Source: Bacilli bacterium (GTDB lineage: Bacteria; Bacillota_I; Bacilli_A; RFN20; CAG-826). From it: a DNA stretch of 12,566 nucleotides. The stretch lies in NCBI GenBank assembly GCA_016298185.1, contig JAEDDA010000030.1, forward strand, positions 1 to 12,566. Direction: 5' to 3'. A program made the translations under genes and the position numbers. The notes under the pieces were generated by a model that was given only the letters and a program-made list of their open reading frames with translations, ran no database searches and was not told the origin of the DNA. Below, piece after piece: positions 6,495 to 12,566 of this stretch; position 1 is the first letter of the stretch; each line of letters starts with the position of its first letter.

Positions 6495-7647
6495 GATTAT
6501 ATACCTCCATAATATTCTCATAAAATTTGTCGATGGAATATATATCCACAACTTTATAAGAATTATTAATAATTTCTTTTCTTCCTTCTTCACTTAATGC
6601 AAAGATTCTTTCACTCTTCTCGACAAAACCTTCTTCATCAGTAAAGAAGAAACCAGTCATACCATCGATAATAGTGTCCGCAAGGTTAGAGTCAAATCTC
6701 GCTAAAACAATTGTTCCGCTAGCCATAGCTTCCATAAAGGTAAGACCTTGAGTCTCAGTAATCGAAGCGGATGTATAAATATCCGCGAGATGATAATAGA
6801 AAGGAACTTCACTAGCGGGAACTTTGCCAATAAAATCCACTTTATCAGCAATATGTAATTCATGAACTAATAATTCTAATTCTTGTCTTTGTGGTCCATC
6901 ACCCACCACTAACATCTTAGTGTCAAATTCAGGATGTTTCTTGATAAATTCCGCATAACCACGGATAGAGTAGTCCATACTCTTTTCTTTTGCGACACGA
7001 CCTAAAAGAAGGAAAACTTTAGTGTTTTCATTAATGCCATGTTCTTCTTTGAATTTCTTTTGTTTTTCTTTATCGATGTTCTTTTCATCGAATAAAGAGA
7101 AATCAATTCCTGTAGGAACAACATTCACATAGATATCACTACCGATAGAACGCATATATTCTTTGGTCTTTATAGATGGGGTAATAAATTCTGTACAATT
7201 CTTAGCGATTGTCTTTGCGTATCCTCTCATCACTTTCTTACCCACTCTATCCATAAGACCATGGACTACATAATATGTATAGTCTTCATAAGCGGTGTGA
7301 TAAGTATATACTTGTGGAACATTGAGTTGTCTTGCGGCAATCCTAGCAAATTGACCAATACCAACATCGGTTTGGTTATGGATTAACTCTACACCAAAAT
7401 CACGGAGCATATTCACTACTTTACGATAATAGATATTAGTGATTCTATAACCATAGATTCTTTTTATTTCGATACCAGGAATATAAATAATTCCATCTTT
7501 AAATTCTAATGGGCCGTTTGTCGTTCTTGGGCACACCACAACGACATCATGTCCATGACTTTTAAGTGTTTGCACTAAGTTATAACAAGAAGTAGAAACA
7601 CCATTGATAAATGGAGGATATGTATCAGTGAATACAGCAATCTTCAT
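6472..7647 (-). CDS. GT4-family glycosyltransferase, probable diacylglycerol glucosyltransferase
   Basis: The protein has 391 residues with a GT-B fold. The N-terminal domain opens with 'MKIAVFTDTYPPFINGVSTS', the signature of the glycolipid synthase group. The C-terminal domain has 'LLLGRVAKEKSMD' (R217, K222 region, sugar-nucleotide phosphate binding), 'VVGDGPQRQELE' (248-259) and the EX7E motif E298...E306 in 'ITETQGLTFMEA'. Related enzymes such as Acholeplasma alpha-monoglucosyldiacylglycerol synthase and BgsB/LafA of Gram-positives add glucose to diacylglycerol at the inner membrane face, making glycolipids and lipoteichoic acid anchors. The exact sugar and acceptor cannot be read from sequence. 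The gene starts 2 nt after the flippase-like gene, with GAGGA in its ribosome binding site, and the pair probably works together. Confidence 0.88.
   Translation of the reverse strand: MKIAVFTDTYPPFINGVSTSCYNLVQTLKSHGHDVVVVCPRTTNGPLEFKDGIIYIPGIEIKRIYGYRITNIYYRKVVNMLRDFGVELIHNQTDVGIGQFARIAARQLNVPQVYTYHTAYEDYTYYVVHGLMDRVGKKVMRGYAKTIAKNCTEFITPSIKTKEYMRSIGSDIYVNVVPTGIDFSLFDEKNIDKEKQKKFKEEHGINENTKVFLLLGRVAKEKSMDYSIRGYAEFIKKHPEFDTKMLVVGDGPQRQELELLVHELHIADKVDFIGKVPASEVPFYYHLADIYTSASITETQGLTFMEAMASGTIVLARFDSNLADTIIDGMTGFFFTDEEGFVEKSERIFALSEEGRKEIINNSYKVVDIYSIDKFYENIMEVYNRALKKFW
6503..6508 (-). promoter_or_regulatory. Ribosome binding site for the recX GTG start
   Basis: GGAGGT lies 8 nt before GTG at 6494-6492, within the last codons of the glycosyltransferase gene. 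It decides the start in favour of GTG and suggests coupled translation. Confidence 0.8.
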
Positions 7648-7649
7648 AT

Positions 7650-9113
7650 TTAATCCTCATCATCATTGATGTCTAATTCGTTATAGTCATCATCTTCGAC
7701 ATTCTTTGGTAATGGTTTATTCTTATTATTCTTTTTATTCTTAGAAGGTCTAATTTTTCTACCTTCGGTTAATTTCTTTAAGATAGTTTGCCTATTAAGT
7801 GTTTGCGTATGTATAATAGCGTCGACTTCTTCCTTACGCATCACATAAGTTTCGTTTTGTAAAGCAACGAATGTTTCTCTATTTGGTAAGTCTTCTCTTT
7901 GTCTGGCTTCTTCTTTTGGAGAGGCTCTATAGAAGGCGGTAGTTAAACCCGCGACAACGATCGGAATGATAAAAGTGATACTTCTCCAAAGTAATAAGCA
8001 AGAAACTGCGAGAGCTTCTGATTTAGCGGCATATGGATAACTTTCACCTGGTGTGAAGTCACCCATAAAATAGAAACCATCACTTGGTGATTTTGTATTC
8101 ACAAATAACATCTTAAAGACATATTCTGATACACCCGCAGATCCAGGAATAGGAATAATACCGGTAATCATTTGGTGATAATTGCCTAAGAAGACACTAT
8201 CCCAGAAATATTGAAATGATGTATGTTCATTACCTAAGGCTAATCCACAAAAATATGGAATAGAGTATTTTAATGTCATATAAATAGCAAAGCTAACAAT
8301 AACAAGAATAAAGAATGGAATATTAGTCCATAATCTTCTAAATTCAATCTTGAAGTTCTCAACCTGAATTCTCAGGTTCTCTCTTGTTTTATCAGGATTC
8401 TTTAAGATCTTGAGTTTAGCGCCTAAACCAATAACTGGTCCCATAATAAAGTTATGGAATCCATGCCAGTAACCCATTAATAACACGATTAAGATAACTG
8501 AGACATTAAGCATAAAACCAATAATGGTTAATAAAAGTGTCGGAATCACTAAAGTGAATTGGTTATTAAACTTAATAGAAATGTTTTCCATTTGCATAAT
8601 CAAATCGAATTTAATGATAAACGCTAATAGGCCATAAATAATCAAAACGATTTGGAAGCAGATAGAATACATCGCTAAAGCACTAACTGCGGAACTAATA
8701 TGTAAGCCTTGTTTCTTATAAGTATAGGCTTGCATGATTTGACCACCACTAGCACCTGGAGTAACGGCGTTATAGAATTGACCAACTTGGTCCACCGCAA
8801 TGGCTTGGTGGAAGTGATAATCTCTTGTATATAACTTAGCAAAGCAGAAGAGAATAAATGAACGAACCATAATGGTTCCTAACATCACACCCAAAATAGC
8901 GAATAACCATTTAACATCCGCTTTTGCTAAATTCTCTAAAATAGAATCCCACTTATTCCAAGTGGTTAAGATAATAGATACTGTAGTAACAATTAAAACT
9001 ATAGAAATGTTCAAAGCGTATTTAATCGCGCTTTTCTTACTTTTCTTTTTACCAGTTTTTTTATCTTGTTCGTATTGTTCGACTTTTCTTTCTAATTCTT
9101 CATTAGGTGCCAT
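7650..9113 (-). CDS. Flippase-like integral membrane protein (LPG synthase TM-domain family)
   Basis: The protein has 487 residues. Likely membrane helices lie near residues 31-52, 69-92, 141-168, 185-215, 264-290, 305-322 and 367-395. The family signatures are 'NAVTPGASGGQIMQAYTYKKQG' split across 115-136, with TPGASGG, and 'IPIPGSAGVSEYVF' (320-333). These match the transmembrane part of lysylphosphatidylglycerol synthases (MprF), but the aminoacyltransferase domain is absent, so it is a stand-alone flippase-like protein. The N-terminus is Lys-rich, and a ~90-residue cytoplasmic tail ends in a very acidic stretch (DDDYNELDINDDED); both are low-complexity and probably disordered. It is first in the operon with the glycosyltransferase, which suggests glycolipid export or flipping. 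GAGGT at 9122-9118 precedes the ATG by 4 nt. Confidence 0.85.
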   Translation of the reverse strand: MAPNEELERKVEQYEQDKKTGKKKSKKSAIKYALNISIVLIVTTVSIILTTWNKWDSILENLAKADVKWLFAILGVMLGTIMVRSFILFCFAKLYTRDYHFHQAIAVDQVGQFYNAVTPGASGGQIMQAYTYKKQGLHISSAVSALAMYSICFQIVLIIYGLLAFIIKFDLIMQMENISIKFNNQFTLVIPTLLLTIIGFMLNVSVILIVLLMGYWHGFHNFIMGPVIGLGAKLKILKNPDKTRENLRIQVENFKIEFRRLWTNIPFFILVIVSFAIYMTLKYSIPYFCGLALGNEHTSFQYFWDSVFLGNYHQMITGIIPIPGSAGVSEYVFKMLFVNTKSPSDGFYFMGDFTPGESYPYAAKSEALAVSCLLLWRSITFIIPIVVAGLTTAFYRASPKEEARQREDLPNRETFVALQNETYVMRKEEVDAIIHTQTLNRQTILKKLTEGRKIRPSKNKKNNKNKPLPKNVEDDDYNELDINDDED

Positions 9114-9181
9114 ATCGACCTCATTTTATCACACATGTAATATAAATGCATTTTTTCATAGAAAATATGAGACTTATATAA

Positions 9182-9227
9182 AGCAAAAGAGATCCTTAGT
9201 TGGTCAAAGACCAAGGATCCCTTTGCT
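9182..9227 (-). terminator. Long hairpin terminator after the surface protein gene
   Basis: Outer arms AGCAAA (9182-9187) and TTTGCT (9222-9227) and inner arms GATCCTT (9191-9197) and AAGGATC (9213-9219) pair. The tip GGTC/GACC closes around AAA, with a 4-nt bulge (AGTT). On the minus strand the stem is followed by TTTGCTTTATAT. It lies between the surface protein stop (9258) and the flippase-like gene start (9113). The other 9114-9257 sequence holds no gene; only weak promoter-like hexamers were seen for the downstream operon. Confidence 0.7.
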
Positions 9228-9257
9228 ATATTAAATAAACTAAATAGTTAATTTAAA

Positions 9258-12251
9258 TTAGTTTTCTTTCTTTTTGCGGAGAAAGAAATATCCGCCGACA
9301 AATGTCATGGTGACAAATGCTGTAATGATTACAACCATTAATGCAGCATTGTTATCCATAATCTTTAATGATTTTGCACCAACTGGTGTTGGTTCACGAT
9401 TCATAAAGTCATTAATGGCTGTAAGGCCTTGTGTTTTATTGTATTTACCAACAACATAGTCATAAGCTGATAAAGCATTCAATACAATTGTGCTTTCACT
9501 ATCATTTCCTAATTCAGCTTTAACGGTTGAATCAAGCAATGCATATTCAGCGCTTAATATTGCCCATGTTGATGTTAAATCTGTAACATTTGTGTTGCCG
9601 TTTGTTGCATCACAAACTTCGCCGAGATAATTCATTAAAACACTAGCATATTCAACAGCAGTATAAGCTTTTTTGTAAAGAGATAATGCACCGCCAGTTC
9701 CGGAAGCATAGCATCCGAAACCGTATGTACTGTTTTTTCTTAACCATTTATTATCTGGATTTGCGCCTTTAGAACGAGCTAAATTTTCAAATTCGAATGT
9801 GCCGTTATCAATTGTAACAGTCCATAATGCTCTTTCATCAGTTCCGTCTTCAATCAAACCTGCACTATTTTTTGCGGTACCTGCTAAATACTTGTTTTCA
9901 ACAGCATTGTAAATTGTGTAGTAGTTTCCAACAGGTGCAATATGCCAAATAATACTTGTTATATTGGTTGTAATAACATCATTTGTAGGCGTTACTTCTT
10001 CATATTGAATACGATCTCCAGAAACAGTTGTGTTAGCTGCACATCCATCATAATAGATGATGTAATCGCCTTCTGTTAAAACAGCGTTTCCAGAAACCAT
10101 AGTACCAGCATACAAAGCGTAATCCGCATTTGCTGCTACATAAATATTTGAAACAACAATTATTGTATAACCTGAAATCGATGGATTTTCTTTAGATGTA
10201 ACAGTGACTGTGTATGTATCACTTGCGGTAAATGTTACCTCAAAACTGCCATTTGATGGAGCGCTTGTGACTGTGGCTCCGGTTGCTTCGCCATTAGAAT
10301 TAAGTACTGTAACTGTAACACCTTGATTGCCAGAATTACTGGAATCAACATACGTGACTTCATAAAGGAATTCTTTTGTGACGGAAACAGCTCCTTCTGC
10401 ATCAACAGAAGCATCGCCTAAAACTGACACTTCATCAACTTCTGGAACAATCACTTCAGTAAAAGAAATGGCTGCACTTTGTTGTGAGGTGTATGCCGCA
10501 AAACGATTCTTTGTATTGTCACCAGCATCACTATTGTGGTTATAAGATAGCAATCTTGTTGATTGTCCGACGTTTTTCATTAAATCTTTTGTTCCGTCGT
10601 TAGAAACAAGCCACGATGAATTATCGGATAATGTTGCTTCGGTTTCGAGATTATTACCACTCTTAGCTTTAAGATAGTTACCACCATTTTGGAATGCAAA
10701 AGAACCAGTTGTGTTGCCTGCTTCAACGGTTAAAATCATCGCATCACTTTGATTTGTGCTACAAACACCAAGTGAATTACTAACACCAGCCAAATAGTAA
10801 GTTGTTTCATTGTAGAACGCAGAAATAATATAGGTTTTACCAATTTGAACTGGACAATGTTCAACAGTCAAAATAATAGAGTTTGAGTAAGAATCTTGGC
10901 CGACAGTAATTGTGGCAGTAATTTGAGTTGTTCCAGGACTCAAAAGCGTTACAACACCAGTAGATGAATTAATTGTAGCAACTGATTGAGTTCCAGAAGA
11001 CCAAACAACATTAGCGCCAGGAGCATTTTCAATGGTTGCTGTGAAAGTTAAGGAATCATTAATGTCGACTGTTCTATTTCCGCCTTCAATAACTACGCTA
11101 GGGATAGCACCATTGTCAATGAAATAAATAGTGGATGATGAGAACTCTGCTTGTTTAGTATTTGGAGTGACACTTGTATTAATATAACAAGTCATCGCAC
11201 CATGAGCTTTAATAAAGCTTGTACCGACAATAATGTCTTTTCCATCGGTGTTTGTAAATCCATAAACTTCAAATTTTGTACTAGAAGTGTTTTCGACATC
11301 TTCGTCTATGTAATATCCTTTAACAACGTTGTTTGCGTTCTTATATTCAGCAACAACATAACCTTCCACATACCAATCGCCACCTGTTTGAGCGGCATAG
11401 TCGGAATGTGAAAATACCATAGCATCTGTTGCAGTAAATGGATCAGCAGAAGTACCCGCATGTGCCAAAGCATAAATATCTTTTGTACCAGTAGCAGTAT
11501 TTTCATCATTCAATGTGCCTGTAATAACAATTGGAGTTGTTCCAGTTGCGACACCATTGAAAGAAACGCTAACTTCATCGCCAGAAGCAGATGTGGTTGG
11601 ATTAAAAGTTACATGTTGATCACTCGCAGACCAAGTAATTGTGTAATTATTATTATTTGTAATAGTTCCTGTAATTGTTCCTGAAGCACCACCATCAACC
11701 AAATATGTAGGTCCACTAACAGATAAACTAGCAGCAGAAGATACTGAATATGTAATGGTAATAGATGTAAACTTCATGGTTCTTTGACTGTTTAAAACAA
11801 TTTTCATAAAAGAATAGGAACCAGAAACATCATATTCATAATTATTACTTGTGGTAAAACTACCAACAGTTACGGTTTGAGCACCAGCTGAAGCGCCGAC
11901 ATAAACTGTAGCTTGACCTTTAGTTTCAGAACTAAATTTCGCTCCTTCGATTGAAATGCTTGTAATACTACCAGGTAAAGCAACTGTGTTTTGCATGTTC
12001 CCGCTTTTGACAATTCCGTTACTACCTGTCGCGCTAGATAATGTAAAACTATATCCGGTTGTTTTTTCAACAACATTTGATTTCGTGGTTGTCCCTGAAA
12101 TACCGAAATCGGACCAGTTTAAAACGACTTCAGAAGTAGCCGCTTCAGCCTAGGAAACACTTTTGGAACCCAAAACAACGCCCGCACCAACACCTGTTGC
12201 AAGGGTCAAGCCTAAAGCAACACCAACAATCTTTGAAATTAATTTGTTCAT
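9258..12251 (-). CDS. Large secreted, membrane-anchored surface protein interrupted by an in-frame TAG at codon 34
   Basis: Counting the TAG as a residue, the frame is 997 codons. The start at 12251 has a perfect AGGAGG (12264-12259) at 7 nt and opens a signal peptide: MNKLISKIVG, then a Gly/Ala/Val-rich core. TAG (12152-12150) falls at codon 34, just before A-E-A, the likely signal peptidase site. Approximate domains: beta-sandwich 40-170 ending 'KFTSITITYSV'; Ig-like 171-265; OB-like region resembling DUF6359 270-380 ('GGDWYVEGYVVAEY'); BIG2-like 384-466 ('NVVWSSGTQSVATINSSTGVVTL', read as two halves); beta-trefoil-like 467-600; Ig-like 600-700; second beta-trefoil-like 725-860; helical 860-965; one membrane helix 969-990 and RKKKEN tail. 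No LPXTG is present. Function is unknown; adhesion or glycan binding is a guess. An internal start at Met86 would lack the signal peptide and has a poor ribosome binding site. Suppression, recent mutation or sequencing error are all possible. Confidence 0.75.
12150..12152 (-). other. In-frame amber codon in the signal peptide c-region
   Basis: The minus strand reads TCC TAG GCT at codons 33-35 of the surface protein frame. The frame before it is a convincing signal peptide with a strong ribosome binding site, and the frame after it is open for 963 codons. CAG to TAG (Gln) or AAG to TAG (Lys) would each be a single-base change. Confidence 0.9.
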
Positions 12252-12269
12252 ATATTTTCCTCCTTTCCT

Positions 12270-12368
12270 TTAATCTCCAGCCAAGTTTTTAATTATGGCT
12301 GTGAGTATGAACATTTGTGAAAGGATTCTATTTAGATAGAAGAATATGCATCGTCCTTCTAAAAACAT
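12270..12368 (-). CDS. Possible 32-residue leader ORF before the surface protein gene
   Basis: An ATG at 12368 opens 32 codons ending in TAA at 12272-12270, 18 nt before the surface gene ATG. The peptide starts MFLEGRCIFFYLNR and is hydrophobic. An AAAGGA lies immediately upstream, but the spacing to the ATG is too short to be convincing. A frame this short is expected by chance, so it is listed only as a possibility. Confidence 0.15.
   Translation of the reverse strand: MFLEGRCIFFYLNRILSQMFILTAIIKNLAGD
12292..12321 (-). promoter_or_regulatory. Candidate promoter for the surface protein gene
   Basis: On the minus strand TTCACA (12321-12316, five of six) and CATAAT (12297-12292, five of six) are 18 nt apart. 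Transcription from here would give a leader of about 35 nt carrying the AGGAGG site. The -10 box also overlaps one arm of a CAGCCA/TGGCTG inverted repeat (12278-12283 and 12296-12301), a possible operator. Confidence 0.45.
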
Positions 12369-12376
12369 ATCCTTTC
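12319..12376. repeat. Inverted repeat GAAAGGAT / ATCCTTTC in the leader region
   Basis: GAAAGGAT (12319-12326) and ATCCTTTC (12369-12376) are perfect 8-nt complements enclosing 42 nt. Inside, AGAAG (12338-12342) can pair with CTTCT (12356-12360) around the palindrome ATGCAT. Whether it acts as RNA structure or a protein site is open. Confidence 0.45.
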
Positions 12377-12396
12377 GATTAATAAGAGGAGATTTT

Positions 12397-12428
12397 ACAA
12401 ATAAAAGAAACTCTTTGACCATAGAGTT
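12397..12428 (-). terminator. Terminator-like hairpin with a competing alternative fold
   Basis: On the minus strand AACTCT (12428-12423) pairs with AGAGTT (12414-12409) around an 8-nt loop, followed by TTCTTTTATTTG. The same AACTCT can instead pair with an upstream AGAGTT (12441-12436). This could terminate a gene lying beyond the window, or act as an attenuator for the surface gene. Confidence 0.45.
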
Positions 12429-12566
12429 CCCTTATAACTCTCCACTTATTATCTTTATTTTATTGTAAATAAATAAAAAAGCAAGAAACTCTTTTAAAGC
12501 GAATTGTTGATCTGTGAATTCTCAGAGTAAATTCTGGTTTTAGTCAAAAACAGGATTTTAGTCTGA

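Larger units (their letters stand above)
12252..12566. other. Non-coding leader region upstream of the surface protein gene
   Basis: These 315 bases hold no long reading frame on either strand. They contain the AGGAGG ribosome binding site, a candidate promoter, several inverted repeats, a repeated AAGAAACTCTTT (12405-12416 and 12483-12494), and at the far end an imperfect direct repeat CTGGTTTTAGTC / CAGGATTTTAGTC (12534-12545 and 12551-12563). No known riboswitch signature (T-box, SAM, c-di-GMP) was recognised. Confidence 0.6.

Noticed and set aside
6495..6593. Longer recX starting at an ATG at 6593 or 6521
   Set aside because: The added residues overlap the glycosyltransferase and do not resemble RecX; the GTG at 6494 has an ideal ribosome binding site.
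9139..9167. Promoter for the flippase-like operon (TATATT at 9144-9139)
   Set aside because: The -10 match is modest and no acceptable -35 hexamer lies 16-18 nt upstream, so it is not listed as a feature, although a promoter must exist nearby if the hairpin terminator works.
9258..11996. Surface protein starting at the internal Met codon at 11996
   Set aside because: This start lies inside a beta-sandwich region, lacks a good ribosome binding site and a signal peptide, while a complete signal peptide with strong site sits in frame upstream of the TAG.
11151..12153. Plus-strand reading frames opposite the surface protein (for example 11151-11411, 11460-11684, 11956-12153)
   Set aside because: They lack ribosome binding sites and recognisable domains, are rich in Cys and Ile as expected for antisense shadows, and lie opposite a convincing coding frame.
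12534..12563. CRISPR-like GTTTTAG repeats at the right edge
   Set aside because: Only two imperfect 12-13 nt copies 5 nt apart are present, with no regular spacers and no cas gene.
1..12566. Mycoplasma/Spiroplasma genetic code (TGA as Trp)
   Set aside because: abiEi and recX end at TGA with a gene start or family-consistent length at that point, and tryptophan is encoded by TGG throughout.

Overview
This window looks like chromosomal DNA from a low-GC Gram-positive bacterium (Bacillota, Bacilli). It most resembles uncultured gut lineages near Erysipelotrichales, Acholeplasmatales or RF39. The reasons are AT-rich DNA, strong AGGAGG ribosome binding sites, a lipoprotein signal peptide, a YhaM exonuclease, a RecX, a diglucosyldiacylglycerol-type GT4 enzyme, and a very large beta-rich surface protein ending in one membrane helix plus RKKKEN. 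Two genes (abiEi and recX) end in TGA and no gene contains an internal TGA, so this is not the Mycoplasma/Spiroplasma code. The taxonomic placement is inference.

Layout: positions 1-3218 are on the + strand. A 5'-truncated PrsA/SurA-like foldase is followed, with an 11-nt overlap, by a second foldase-like lipoprotein, a terminator, and a HIT-family hydrolase with its own terminator. Everything from 3274 onward is on the - strand. Reading in the direction of transcription from the right end, there is a 315-nt non-coding leader region rich in inverted repeats. Next comes a surface protein of about 997 codons whose frame is interrupted by one in-frame amber codon (TAG, 12150-12152) exactly at the end of its signal peptide. 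After a long terminator hairpin there is a tightly packed four-gene operon: flippase-like membrane protein, GT4 glycosyltransferase, recX and yhaM, with gaps or overlaps of +2, -23 and -20 nt. Two terminator-like hairpins then precede a separate AbiEi/AbiEii type IV toxin-antitoxin cassette.

How the parts fit together: the foldases, HIT protein and YhaM recall the prsA-hit-yhaM neighbourhood of Bacillus. Here that neighbourhood appears to have been split by the AbiE cassette, which sits between the hit and yhaM terminators. The AbiE cassette has its own near-consensus promoter placed so close to the antitoxin ATG that the transcript should be leaderless. A 9-nt inverted repeat overlapping the -35 box is a candidate operator. 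The glycosyltransferase and flippase-like protein probably serve membrane glycolipid synthesis or transport.

The items most worth checking are the amber codon in the signal peptide of the surface protein, the leaderless and operator-bearing AbiE promoter, and the structured leader with mutually exclusive hairpins upstream of the surface gene. I found no tRNA, rRNA, insertion sequence or CRISPR array.
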